A stretch of DNA of 21,291 nucleotides from Butyrivibrio sp. (GTDB taxonomy: Bacteria; Bacillota_A; Clostridia; Lachnospirales; Lachnospiraceae). Where the stretch lies: contig JAILOW010000182.1 in NCBI GenBank assembly GCA_024690635.1, forward strand, positions 1-21,291, in the 5' to 3' direction. Below are positions 9,009 to 17,180 of this stretch, one piece after another. The position numbers and the translations under genes are program-made. The notes beneath the pieces are model-generated. The model made no database searches and had not been told where the DNA came from. It worked only from the letters and a program-made list of their open reading frames with translations. The number at the start of each line of letters is the position of its first letter. Within the stretch, counting starts at the first letter, position 1.

Positions 9009-9761
9009 ATGCCGATACTGGAAGTTAATAATCTAAAAAAGACATTTGAAAATACGCAGATCCTTAAGGGAATCTCTTTTACCATGGAAGAGGGCCAGAC
9101 CATATCCGTCATCGGCTCCTCCGGAAGCGGCAAGACCACTATGCTGCGCTGCCTCAATCTCCTTGAGACTGCAGATGAGGGCACCATAACCGTCAGGGGA
9201 CAGAAGCTTTTTGACGCATCGCAAAAGCCTGACAGCCCTGATGTTCTCAGGGAAAAGAGACTTCACTTCGGAATGGTGTTTCAGCAGTTCAATCTCTTCC
9301 CGCAGTACACTGCCCTCGAGAATGTGACTCTGGCTCCGGGGCTTCTCTGCAGTGACAGAACCCCCGCCGAGATAGAGACCATGGGAAAAGAGCTGCTGGA
9401 TCAGATGGGTCTGTCCGACAGAATGGGCAACTACCCGCACCAGCTCTCAGGCGGTCAGCAGCAGCGAGTTGCCATAGCAAGAGCCCTTGCGCTCAAGCCT
9501 GATATCTTGTGCTTTGACGAGCCCACATCGGCTCTTGATCCCGAGCTTACGGGAGAGGTGCTCCGCGTTATCAGAGAGCTGGCAAAAAAGAACATGACCA
9601 TGATAATCGTCACTCACGAAATGGCATTTGCAAGAGATGTTGCCGACGAAGTGATATTCATGGACGAGGGCATTATCCTTGAAAGAGGCCCTGCAAAAGA
9701 AGTCATAACAAATCCCAGAGAGGAAAGAACAAGACAGTTCCTCTCAAGTCTGGACAGATAA
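9009..9761 (+). CDS. Polar amino-acid ABC transporter ATPase (GlnQ/HisP type), 250 aa
   Basis: This is the nucleotide-binding subunit that powers uptake. Motifs are complete: Walker A GSSGSGKT at 36-43, Q-loop QQF near 92, signature LSGGQ at 146-150, Walker B ILCFDE at 166-171 and the switch His203. The D-loop reads SALDPEL. Length is normal for this subfamily. AAAGGA lies 6 nt before the ATG, 11 nt after the permease stop. It is the last gene of the plus-strand operon and is followed by a terminator shared with the converging MgtC-like gene. Confidence 0.96.
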   Translation: MPILEVNNLKKTFENTQILKGISFTMEEGQTISVIGSSGSGKTTMLRCLNLLETADEGTITVRGQKLFDASQKPDSPDVLREKRLHFGMVFQQFNLFPQYTALENVTLAPGLLCSDRTPAEIETMGKELLDQMGLSDRMGNYPHQLSGGQQQRVAIARALALKPDILCFDEPTSALDPELTGEVLRVIRELAKKNMTMIIVTHEMAFARDVADEVIFMDEGIILERGPAKEVITNPREERTRQFLSSLDR

Positions 9762-9780
9762 AAAAGTTTCAAAAGGCATA

Positions 9781-9809
9781 AAAAAGACAGCCCTAAAGGC
9801 TGTCTTTTT
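9781..9809. terminator. Bidirectional intrinsic terminator
   Basis: GACAGCC and GGCTGTC form a 7-bp stem around CTAAA with five T after it and five A before it, so it extends to 12 A/T-closed pairs and works on both strands. It separates the amino-acid importer (plus) from the end of the long minus-strand block. Confidence 0.9.
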
Positions 9810-9823
9810 ACTATCTATGAATC

Positions 9824-10522
9824 TTATACCTCTTCCACGTAGTTTACGTATTCAAGGTTGTTAAACAAAGAGATGATCTCACGGTGTGAGCCCTTCCTGT
9901 TCAGGTTGATATCGATGATAAGACCTGTGTCCGAGCTTTGAAGAGTTTTTTCCTTGCTCTTTGTCATGCTCATGATGATGAATCCCTGCTCGCCGATAAA
10001 GTTAGCAAGCTTGTTCACGCCGCGGTTTTTGTTTACCTCGATATAGATACTCATGTATCTGCTGTTGTTCTCAACTCTGTCACTGAGACGAAGAAGGATA
10101 ACATTGGCAAATACAATGAGAAGGAATGCGCAGATACCTGCCACCAGATATCCTCCTCCGATGGCCATTCCCATACAGGAGGTAACCCAGAGGGTTGCGG
10201 CAGTGGACAGACCTTTGATCTGTTTTTTGCCTGTTACCAGAATGGTACCTGCTCCCAGGAAACCGATTCCGCTTACCACACCGGCAGGGATACGGCTTAC
10301 ATCCGCAGCAAGGTTTGGAAGAAGCGCCAGATAAATATTCAGCACAGTTGCCACCGCAGAGCCAAGGCTCACAAGAGCAAAGGTCTTTATGCCTGCGTTG
10401 TGATGAGTCACTATTCTCTCCCAGCCCACAAGACCTCCGAAGATAGTTGCCATCACAAGCCTTATGGCAACAGCCACATCGCTTGTTCCCTGAAGGAATG
10501 TAATAGTATCGTTAAATGTCAT
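9824..10522 (-). CDS. MgtC/SapB family membrane protein, 232 aa
   Basis: MgtC-family proteins are inner-membrane proteins; Salmonella MgtC inhibits the F1Fo ATP synthase and affects phosphate and Mg2+ balance, while functions in Firmicutes are mostly unknown. The N-terminal membrane domain (about 1-145) has the family motifs GGLVGWER at 29-36, GIGFLGAGTI at 85-94 and GLSTAATLW at 104-112. The C-terminal part (about 157-232) looks like a small soluble ACT-like domain. I place the start at ATG 10522, 8 nt after AAGAGG; a GTG at 10531 lies inside that Shine-Dalgarno. The gene begins 17 nt after the stop of the ABC ATPase with no terminator between, so it is part of the importer transcript. Confidence 0.9.
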   Translation of the reverse strand: MTFNDTITFLQGTSDVAVAIRLVMATIFGGLVGWERIVTHHNAGIKTFALVSLGSAVATVLNIYLALLPNLAADVSRIPAGVVSGIGFLGAGTILVTGKKQIKGLSTAATLWVTSCMGMAIGGGYLVAGICAFLLIVFANVILLRLSDRVENNSRYMSIYIEVNKNRGVNKLANFIGEQGFIIMSMTKSKEKTLQSSDTGLIIDINLNRKGSHREIISLFNNLEYVNYVEEV

Positions 10523-10539
10523 ACAGTACACCTCTTCTT

Positions 10540-11601
10540 TTAAAGTGCGTACAGAGTGTTGTCCTCAAAGTTCAGATACACTGTGTCGCCCACTTTGTAG
10601 ATCTTTTTATTCTTGGGATTATAATCCTGGATCTTGATGAGGCTGTCACCGATCCTGATGTGATAATCCTGATAAGCACCCATAAAGCATGAGTAGTCGA
10701 TAACTCCCTTGATCGCACCAACATCCGAAAGGGTTGCTCCCTCGGGACGAAGAACCACGTCGCAGTCTGCACCTGCAGCAAGAGAACCTGTAGCGCACTT
10801 AACTGCTGTGCCGCCGATCTCAACCATATCCTGGCCTGTAACCTTGGCCTTGAGGAAGTTACACTCACCGATAAAGTCAGCAACGAACTTGTTGTTGGGA
10901 TAGTAGTAAGCTTCCTGAGGTGTTGCCACCTGCTCAACGATTCCCTTGTTCATGATGATGACCTTATCAGAAATAGCCATAGCCTCTGACTGATCGTGTG
11001 TTACATAAACCGCTGTGATGCCGGCTTCCTGCTGGATCCTTCTGATCTCGGTTCTCATGGAGACTCTGAGCTTGGCATCAAGGTTTGACAAAGGCTCGTC
11101 GAACAAAAGAACACCGGGCTCGATGACAAGAGCTCTTGCAAGGGCAACTCTCTGCTGCTGTCCGCCGGAGAGCTGGTTGGTCATACGGTTTTCCATTCCC
11201 TCAAGTCCCACAAGAGCAAGGATATCAGTTACCTTTCTCTTTATTGTCTCGGCATCCATCTTGCGAAGCTTAAGTCCGTAAGCCACATTATCGAAAATAT
11301 TGTAGTGAGGAAGAAGCGCATAGCTCTGGAATACCATAGCGGTATCACGTTTGTTGGGAGTAAGAGCGTTGATGGGCTCTCCTCCGAGGTAGATCTCACC
11401 TTCATCGGGAGACTCAAAACCTGCGATCATCCTAAGTGTAGTTGTTTTTCCGCAGCCTGAAGGTCCAAGAAGTGTAACAAAGCTTCCGGGCTCGATCTCC
11501 AGGTTCTGATCCTTTACGGCGTAGAAATCCTTGCCGGTCTTGGGATCTTTATAAATCTTTGAAATATGTTCAAGGCGTACGCCCTTTTTTTCTTTAGCCA
11601 T
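10540..11601 (-). CDS. ABC transporter ATPase of FbpC/AfuC/PotA type with TOBE domain, 353 aa
   Basis: This is the energy-coupling subunit of the importer encoded by the two genes upstream. Walker A GPSGCGKT is at 46-53, Q-loop QSY near 92, signature LSGGQ at 144-148, Walker B VLLFDE at 164-169, D-loop SNLDAKLR, and switch His202. From about 235 to the end is the regulatory extension with a TOBE domain, as in Fbp, Pot and 2-aminoethylphosphonate transport ATPases. AGGTGG precedes the ATG by about 5 nt and the permease stops 47 nt upstream. Pipelines would call it a ferric iron or spermidine/putrescine ATPase; the sequence does not decide the substrate. Confidence 0.95.
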   Translation of the reverse strand: MAKEKKGVRLEHISKIYKDPKTGKDFYAVKDQNLEIEPGSFVTLLGPSGCGKTTTLRMIAGFESPDEGEIYLGGEPINALTPNKRDTAMVFQSYALLPHYNIFDNVAYGLKLRKMDAETIKRKVTDILALVGLEGMENRMTNQLSGGQQQRVALARALVIEPGVLLFDEPLSNLDAKLRVSMRTEIRRIQQEAGITAVYVTHDQSEAMAISDKVIIMNKGIVEQVATPQEAYYYPNNKFVADFIGECNFLKAKVTGQDMVEIGGTAVKCATGSLAAGADCDVVLRPEGATLSDVGAIKGVIDYSCFMGAYQDYHIRIGDSLIKIQDYNPKNKKIYKVGDTVYLNFEDNTLYAL

Positions 11602-11648
11602 TTTTCCACCTATCCCGCATTTTTCATGCGTTTAATCTTAATTGACAG

Positions 11649-13364
11649 TTACTTCCCTTCCAGGTTTACCTTGCGGCTGGTTCCGAAGTACTTCATCACA
11701 AGGTTCATAAGAATAACTGAACTGTATGTGATGATGATAAGGATCGTCGCAAAGGCACAGGCGATACCAAAGGATCCTTTCTCCGCAAACTCATTGATCT
11801 GAACGGTAATGAGCAGGTAAGAAGGAGTAACCAGAAGGATGATCGCACTGATAGCAGTGATACTGCGGACGAAGGATGTAACAAAGCCGCTAAGGAAGCT
11901 GTCCTTGATAAGCGGAAGAGTTACCGTCATAAATACCTTAAAGCTGTCCGCGCCCATGTCATAAGCAGATTCCTCAATGCTCTTATCGATCTGGCGAAGA
12001 GCTGAGATTCCGCTTCGTGTACCTGTGGGAAGTGACCTTACGATGAATACGATTACAAGGATCGCACCTGTTCCGTAAAGGCCCTGCAAAATTCCTGTTC
12101 CGAAGATTCCCCCTGAGAAACCTCTGATGTATCCGATACCAAGAACAGTTCCGGGAACTGCCATGGCCAGCATAGAAACCGCTTCAATAAATCCCTTGGT
12201 CTTGAAATTTCTTTTAACCACAAGGTACGAAATGATCATGGACAAAAGAGCTGTGATAGGCGCTGAGATAAGTGACAGGATAAAACTGTCCTTAAAGGCC
12301 TTAAGTCCTTTGTACTTTTTAAATACCTGACCGAACCACTTGAAGGTCAGATGGAAATCATAGCCCCAGGTCTTGAACATCGCGCCGAAAGGAACGCAGA
12401 TGTACATAAGTATTACGAATACCGCAAGGGCTGAACACATGATGGTGAGCGGGATTGTAACGCTCTTATCCGTAATGAGCATACGCTCTCTGGATGCCTT
12501 ACCTGAGAGTGTAGCTGTACTCTTGGCTTCAAGGTAGTATTTCTGCACGATGAACATCAAAAGGGTAATACCCAAAAGAACTACCGCCATGGCAGCTGCA
12601 CCCTGTTTGTCGTAGGCACCCGTTATCTGAAGGTAGATGGTTGTTGCCAATGTGTCGTAGGATCCGCCGATGATCATGGGGTTTGCAAAGTCCGCGATGG
12701 ACTCGATAAAGGTTACAAGGAAGGCATTGCCAAGACCCGGAAGGATCAGAGGCAGTGTAACCGTCATGAATACCTTGAACCTTGATGCACCCATATCTCT
12801 TGCTGCTTCCTCAAGAGACGGATCGATATTTTTCAAAAGACCTTTCAGCATCATGTAGCAGACAGGGAAGAATGTAAGTGTCTGTACAATCGCAATTCCC
12901 CAGAAACCGTAGACGCTGTTGTCATAAATTTTCAGCAAAAATCTTGTGATGATGCCCGCTTTTCCAAAGAGCATGATCATTGAAAGTGAAAGCACGAAGG
13001 GCGGTGATACTACGGGAAGCATTGATACCGCCTTAAAAAGCACTTCCATAAATCCGGTACGGAGCTTTACATATACCTCAACATAGGCAAACAAAAGACC
13101 TATGAGGGCAGATGCGATTCCTACCAGAAAACCTACTTTTAAAGTATTGGTGATGGCCCTTCTGAAATTGGAAAGGCCCATGATCCTCTTAAAAACATCC
13201 AGTGTGAACCCATTTTCCGAAATGAAGCTGTCCGTCAGCAATATAGCCAGCGGATACAAGATGAACAGTGTAAGAAATGCTACCAAAAGCACGATGGTGG
13301 TTATCATTATGGGATCCGCCATGAGCTTTTTCCTGTCAAGGCTGGCACTTTGACTCTTTGCCAT
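11649..13364 (-). CDS. Fused double-domain ABC permease (FbpB/AfuB type), 571 aa
   Basis: Two permease domains are joined in one chain, giving about 12 membrane helices; FbpB, AfuB and PhnU-type permeases share this plan. Each half has its own EAA loop: EEAARDMGASRFKVFMTVT at about 185-203 and EESAYDMGADSFKVFMTVT at about 464-482. The two loops are very alike, as expected from duplication. The linker between halves, about 280-300, is polar. The protein therefore needs only one gene to form the channel. AGGAGG lies 7 nt before the ATG. A strong hairpin lies between this gene and the binding protein upstream and may lower permease expression. Confidence 0.95.
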   Translation of the reverse strand: MAKSQSASLDRKKLMADPIMITTIVLLVAFLTLFILYPLAILLTDSFISENGFTLDVFKRIMGLSNFRRAITNTLKVGFLVGIASALIGLLFAYVEVYVKLRTGFMEVLFKAVSMLPVVSPPFVLSLSMIMLFGKAGIITRFLLKIYDNSVYGFWGIAIVQTLTFFPVCYMMLKGLLKNIDPSLEEAARDMGASRFKVFMTVTLPLILPGLGNAFLVTFIESIADFANPMIIGGSYDTLATTIYLQITGAYDKQGAAAMAVVLLGITLLMFIVQKYYLEAKSTATLSGKASRERMLITDKSVTIPLTIMCSALAVFVILMYICVPFGAMFKTWGYDFHLTFKWFGQVFKKYKGLKAFKDSFILSLISAPITALLSMIISYLVVKRNFKTKGFIEAVSMLAMAVPGTVLGIGYIRGFSGGIFGTGILQGLYGTGAILVIVFIVRSLPTGTRSGISALRQIDKSIEESAYDMGADSFKVFMTVTLPLIKDSFLSGFVTSFVRSITAISAIILLVTPSYLLITVQINEFAEKGSFGIACAFATILIIITYSSVILMNLVMKYFGTSRKVNLEGK

Positions 13365-13393
13365 TGTTATTCCTCCTAGTATATCTTAAAGAA

Positions 13394-13417
13394 AAGGGCG
13401 GAAGAACTTCCGCCCTT
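13394..13417 (-). terminator. Intra-operon hairpin between binding protein and permease
   Basis: AAGGGCGGAA and TTCCGCCCTT form a perfect 10-bp stem around a GTTC loop, followed on the minus strand by the imperfect T-run TTCTTT. It lies between the stop of the binding protein and the permease start. It may be a leaky terminator or an mRNA stabiliser that gives more binding protein than channel, which is common in ABC operons. Confidence 0.65.
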
Positions 13418-13466
13418 ATATGAAGCATACAAATCGAGTGTGCGTTTTCGCCAGAATAAGCAAAGC

Positions 13467-14639
13467 TTATTCTGTCTGGAAACGATCGTCTGCTGCACTT
13501 CCGAGTGCGCTCATAACCTCTTCAACATAAGTTGCAGTGTTTTCTTTTGCATCAGCGAAGTCATAATCCATTACGTTGTCGGGATCAAGACCGAACTCTG
13601 TAGCAACCTCAGGCTGCTTTGCATTGTCGATAACAAGGAACTGGTAAGAACCGTTCTGTGCTGCAAGCTCTACGCAGTCAGGTGTAAGAGCATACTCGAT
13701 CCAAAGCTTAGCTGCATTGGGATGAGCACATCCCTTGAAGATAGCTGTTGCACCAACTTCGAATGATGTTCCTGTTGAAGGAATAACAAGTCCGATGTTG
13801 CCATAGCCGTTGTCAACGATCTGTGCGATTGCATCATGAAGGAATCCGATACCAACTACGCACTCTCCTGTTCCAACGTTCTTGGAAGGGCCTGAGCCTG
13901 ACTTTGTGTAAACTTCGATGTTCTTGTCAAGGTCAACAAGGTACTGGATACCTTCGTCGTGACCATACTTCTGGATCATTGTGTTGATAACGAGCTTCGC
14001 TGTTCCTGCTGTGTTGTAGTTTGAAAGCCATACAAGTCCCTGATACTTGGAATCAAGAAGGTCTTTCCAATCAGCGGGAGCCTCAAGTCCCATACGATCA
14101 AGCTCATCCTTGTTTACCATGAATCCGAGGATTCCTTTGTAGATACCATACCAGTATCCGTCGGGATCGCGGTACATGTCGCCAATAAGGTGGCTTGCAT
14201 TCTCTGCCTCATAAGCCTCTAAAAGTCCCTCGCCTGCTGCTACGTTGTAGGGATCGGTTGTGCCGCCGAACCAAACGTCGCCTGAAGGATTTCCGTTCTC
14301 TTCTTCGATCTTGCTCTGAACTTCACCGGTTGAAAGTCTCTGATACTGAACCTTGATTCCGTAAAGCTCTTCGAAATGCTCACATGCTGCTGCAAGATAT
14401 TCTTCTTCGCAGGATCCGTAAACAACCAGCTCACCCTCAGCCTTTGCTGCCTCGATGAGAGCATCCATTCCTGATGCTTCTGCCTCTGTAGCCTCTGCTG
14501 TCTCAGCGGGCTCAGCTGCAGGTGCCTCTGCTGTCTCAGCTGCAGGAGTCTCTGCTGCAGGTGCCTCTGTTGTGCTTCCGCAACCAACAACACCAAGTGT
14601 CATAAGTCCTGCCAATACCAACGCTAATTTCTTTTTCAT
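13467..14639 (-). CDS. ABC transporter substrate-binding lipoprotein, FbpA/AfuA fold, 390 aa
   Basis: This is the ligand receptor of the importer that follows it. A signal peptide ends at a VVGC lipobox (Cys20). Residues 21-57 form an Ala/Glu/Pro linker to the wall side. The binding fold starts at about 60 with GELVVYGSCEEEYLAAACE and contains GDVWFGGTTDPY, GILGFMVNKDEL and LVWLSNYNTAGTA. Where ferric-binding proteins such as FbpA have an adjacent Tyr-Tyr pair, this protein has GFLHDAIAQ with His268-Asp269. That argues against classical Fe3+ binding and resembles AfuA-like proteins that bind sugar phosphates; Glu294 could be a further contact, judged from memory of AfuA. AAAGGAG lies before the ATG. 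The ligand is unproven. Confidence 0.9.
   Translation of the reverse strand: MKKKLALVLAGLMTLGVVGCGSTTEAPAAETPAAETAEAPAAEPAETAEATEAEASGMDALIEAAKAEGELVVYGSCEEEYLAAACEHFEELYGIKVQYQRLSTGEVQSKIEEENGNPSGDVWFGGTTDPYNVAAGEGLLEAYEAENASHLIGDMYRDPDGYWYGIYKGILGFMVNKDELDRMGLEAPADWKDLLDSKYQGLVWLSNYNTAGTAKLVINTMIQKYGHDEGIQYLVDLDKNIEVYTKSGSGPSKNVGTGECVVGIGFLHDAIAQIVDNGYGNIGLVIPSTGTSFEVGATAIFKGCAHPNAAKLWIEYALTPDCVELAAQNGSYQFLVIDNAKQPEVATEFGLDPDNVMDYDFADAKENTATYVEEVMSALGSAADDRFQTE
14491..14569. repeat. Imperfect repeats coding the Ala/Glu/Pro linker
   Basis: A 17-nt unit beginning GCCTCTGCTG occurs exactly at 14491-14507 and 14524-14540, and a 16-nt unit GCTGCAGGTGCCTCTG at 14515-14530 and 14554-14569. All lie in the linker of the binding lipoprotein, so length change by slippage or recombination would alter only the spacer between lipid anchor and binding domain. 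Confidence 0.7.
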
Positions 14640-14742
14640 ATTCCTCTCCTTTCAATATCGGGTCATTGGATAGTAATATGATAAAAAAACGAGCATTTTT
14701 AAAATACCTAATTTTCTGTTTAATTATCCAAAAAAATGAACT
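14640..14742 (-). promoter_or_regulatory. Gap between response regulator and importer genes, possible regulated promoter
   Basis: The 103-bp gap is A/T-rich and has no intrinsic terminator, so readthrough from the regulator genes is possible. Candidate -10 boxes (CATATT, TACTAT near 14670-14680 on the minus strand) have no matching -35 box. Such a weak promoter would fit activation by the AraC-type regulator, but I see no clear repeated binding site. Confidence 0.3.
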
Positions 14743-15504
14743 TCACTTCACAAAATCGGATGGTGAACTTCCGGAGTACTTTTTAAAGACCGTGCTGAAG
14801 TACTTGTAATCACTAAATCCCGTCATATCAGACACTTCATAGATCTTGTATTTCCCTGTCTCCAGGAGCTTCACAGCCTGCTGAACCCTGTATTTATTAA
14901 GGAAATCCAGATACTTAAGTCCCGTTGCCTCTTTGAATTTCCTGGACAGGTAGCTGGCCGAAACTCCAAACTCCTCAGCAAAGCCCTCTATGCTGATCTT
15001 TTCTGCGTAAAGCTCTTTTGTCTTATCAAGGACCTGCTGTACGTAGTCGTTTTCCTTTTCGCTTTTGAAAAAAATAGGCTCTGATTCAAAGGCATCGATC
15101 ATGCGGTCATCGATCTGCCTAAGGCGCTTGTCTCTTTCGATGTCATCAATGACCTTCTTTATGTTTTCTTTCAGCTCCTCTTCATCAACGGGCTTCATAA
15201 GGTAAGCCGAAACCCCAAGCTCAATTGCCTTTTTTGCATACTCAAACTCACCATAGCTGGTCATGATGATAGCCTTGAAATCAGCTATTTCCCTGCCCTG
15301 ACGGATCATCTCTATTCCGTCTGTTATGGGCATCATAATGTCCGCAAGAACTATATCCGGCTGAAGTTCTCTTATCTTTTGAACTCCCTCCTGACCGTTT
15401 GCGGCTTCTCCCACTATGGTGCAGCCCATGGAAACCCAGTCCATTGTATATGCTATTCCTTTGCGGATGATGTCCTCATCCTCTGCTATCAAAACTCTGT
15501 ACAT
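14743..15504 (-). CDS. AraC-type response regulator (YesN-like), 253 aa
   Basis: This is the transcription-factor half of a two-component system. The receiver domain (1-120) has the acidic pair Glu8-Asp9, the phosphoacceptor Asp55 in LADIMMP, Thr83 and Lys105 in the usual places. A linker follows, then two helix-turn-helix units of the AraC/XylS family (about 155-253), including FGVSASYLSRKFKEATG and the signature-like end SDMTGFSDYKYFSTVFKKY. The ATG overlaps the kinase stop codon (TAATG), so the two are made together. The nearest likely target is the importer gene set directly downstream. Confidence 0.95.
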   Translation of the reverse strand: MYRVLIAEDEDIIRKGIAYTMDWVSMGCTIVGEAANGQEGVQKIRELQPDIVLADIMMPITDGIEMIRQGREIADFKAIIMTSYGEFEYAKKAIELGVSAYLMKPVDEEELKENIKKVIDDIERDKRLRQIDDRMIDAFESEPIFFKSEKENDYVQQVLDKTKELYAEKISIEGFAEEFGVSASYLSRKFKEATGLKYLDFLNKYRVQQAVKLLETGKYKIYEVSDMTGFSDYKYFSTVFKKYSGSSPSDFVK

Positions 15505-17180
15505 TAACTCTGTATCCTCTTTGGCAGGGTCAGCCTTACCATGGTTCCCTCACCCTTTTTACTGTTTAGCTCAAGACCGTAGTCCTCTTTATACATCAGC
15601 TGGATCCTTCGGTGTATGTTATAAAGTCCGAAATGTCCGGAGGTGTTATCGCTGTTTTCCAGCTGTGCCTTTAGGCCGCCAAGTACGTCCTCATCTATTC
15701 CGACGCCGTCATCCTCGCATACAAATATCAGACTTTCTTTTATCTGATAACCGCTGATGTTCACCGTAAGTTTTTCCTTTTCTCCGAAACCGTATTTTAC
15801 AGCATTTTCCAAAAGCGGCTGTAATAACAATTTGGGGATCAGGCATTCACGTATATCCTCAGCCACATTGATATTGTAGGCAAAGCGCTTGTTGAATCTG
15901 ATCTGAAGGATGTTCAGGTAATACTGCAGGTTATCAAGATCCTCCCTGACAGTTACCTCCTCCCTCATGTCCTTTATGCTGTAGCGCAAAAGACCTGACA
16001 ATGACACGATCATCTTGTCAGCAGCCGCTGCATCGATCCTTGCCATAAACCTGATATTGTCCAGGGTATTGAACAAAAAGTGAGGATTAAACTGGCTTTC
16101 GAGCTGTTTGACCTGAGAAAAAGCAGCATTCTCCGCAAGCTCTTTGTTTCTCTCAATCTGCTCCTTAAGACCGTCAAGCATCTCGTTAAAGTCATTGCCT
16201 ATGGTCTGGAACTCCCTGTTACTGTCAATATTAAGGCTTACATCAAGATCTCCCTGCTGAACCGCCTCAAAAGCATCCTCTATCTTTTTTACATCCCTCG
16301 TGTATTTCTCAGAGCTGGTGGCTGTACTTCTGTAGGTGATAAAAATGATGGCAATGAAGATGACAAGGATTATTGCCATCAAAAGAAGTATCATCCTAAG
16401 GCTTCTGTTGATGTCATAAAAAGTATAGACTCTGAGTCCCTTGGCCAGGCTTGATTCGTAGCAGATATATTTTTGTCCGCCGCTTCTGACATAGCCCGAA
16501 TGTCTCTCAAAGACTCCTCGTATCTGGCCAAGTTCATCCTTTAGTCCCTGAGTGTTGTTCAGATAGATCCAGCCGTTTTCATCTGTCACAATGCAGTATC
16601 TGCTGCGTTTATTGATGATGTCCGCAATGACCTGGGAGGGCACAGCGTACACAATGGCAAAGTCAAGGCTTCCGTTTTTATACTCCCCGAAGGTCACATA
16701 CAAAGTCCCTTCAAAGAGTATGGTATTGGTAAGTCCGGGTTTTGCCTTTATCCTGTTCCACACTCCCCAGTCCATAAGCTCGGGATCTGTCAGCGCCGAG
16801 GGAACTTCCTGCCTGCTGCCGCTGGTAAAAAGAACCTCTCCCTCACCTGACAGTATCATCAAAGTTCCAAGCTCGTCGTAAGCAGAAGTAGAATCATAGA
16901 GCTTGGCATAGATACGGTTTTTTACATTCTCCGCATCACTGCCGCTCTTATCCATGATGTTTTTAACATCCACAACCATGCTGTAATAGCCCGAAAGAAC
17001 CGCATTTGCCTCACTTGCTATCTCTTCGTTGTCACGCCTGTTGGACTCACCCATGTAGGCACTCCAGGATACAACAAAAACTATCATAACGGCAAACACG
17101 ATACCGATGACAGGTGCAAGAGAAAAGACTATGAATGTACGTCTTATACTTTCCTGAAAGGATTCAATCTCTTTATTCAT
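15504..17180 (-). CDS. Membrane sensor histidine kinase of the LytS/YesM type, 558 aa
   Basis: The kinase has a membrane helix at about 18-41, an extracellular domain at about 43-260, a second helix at about 261-283, a HAMP domain to about 340 and a His_kinase/HATPase core. The phosphoacceptor is His367 in NPHFLFN; the ATP site shows LLENAVKYG at 456-464, DDGVGID at 490-496 and FGLYN at 517-521. I choose the ATG at 17180 because GGAGG lies 5 nt upstream; a TTG at 17204 would add eight residues with no Shine-Dalgarno. Its first codons overlap the last codons of the binding-protein gene by 8 nt. The extracellular domain probably contacts that protein. Confidence 0.95.
   Translation of the reverse strand: MNKEIESFQESIRRTFIVFSLAPVIGIVFAVMIVFVVSWSAYMGESNRRDNEEIASEANAVLSGYYSMVVDVKNIMDKSGSDAENVKNRIYAKLYDSTSAYDELGTLMILSGEGEVLFTSGSRQEVPSALTDPELMDWGVWNRIKAKPGLTNTILFEGTLYVTFGEYKNGSLDFAIVYAVPSQVIADIINKRSRYCIVTDENGWIYLNNTQGLKDELGQIRGVFERHSGYVRSGGQKYICYESSLAKGLRVYTFYDINRSLRMILLLMAIILVIFIAIIFITYRSTATSSEKYTRDVKKIEDAFEAVQQGDLDVSLNIDSNREFQTIGNDFNEMLDGLKEQIERNKELAENAAFSQVKQLESQFNPHFLFNTLDNIRFMARIDAAAADKMIVSLSGLLRYSIKDMREEVTVREDLDNLQYYLNILQIRFNKRFAYNINVAEDIRECLIPKLLLQPLLENAVKYGFGEKEKLTVNISGYQIKESLIFVCEDDGVGIDEDVLGGLKAQLENSDNTSGHFGLYNIHRRIQLMYKEDYGLELNSKKGEGTMVRLTLPKRIQS

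Noticed and set aside
9938..10543. 201-codon open frame on the plus strand
   Set aside because: It is antisense to the MgtC-like gene, with no recognisable domain and an odd Cys/His/Lys-rich composition typical of shadow frames.
10540..14639. Ferric iron or spermidine/putrescine importer
   Set aside because: The ATPase and permease fit several substrate classes, and the binding protein lacks the tyrosine pair and does not resemble PotD; a specific call is not supported.
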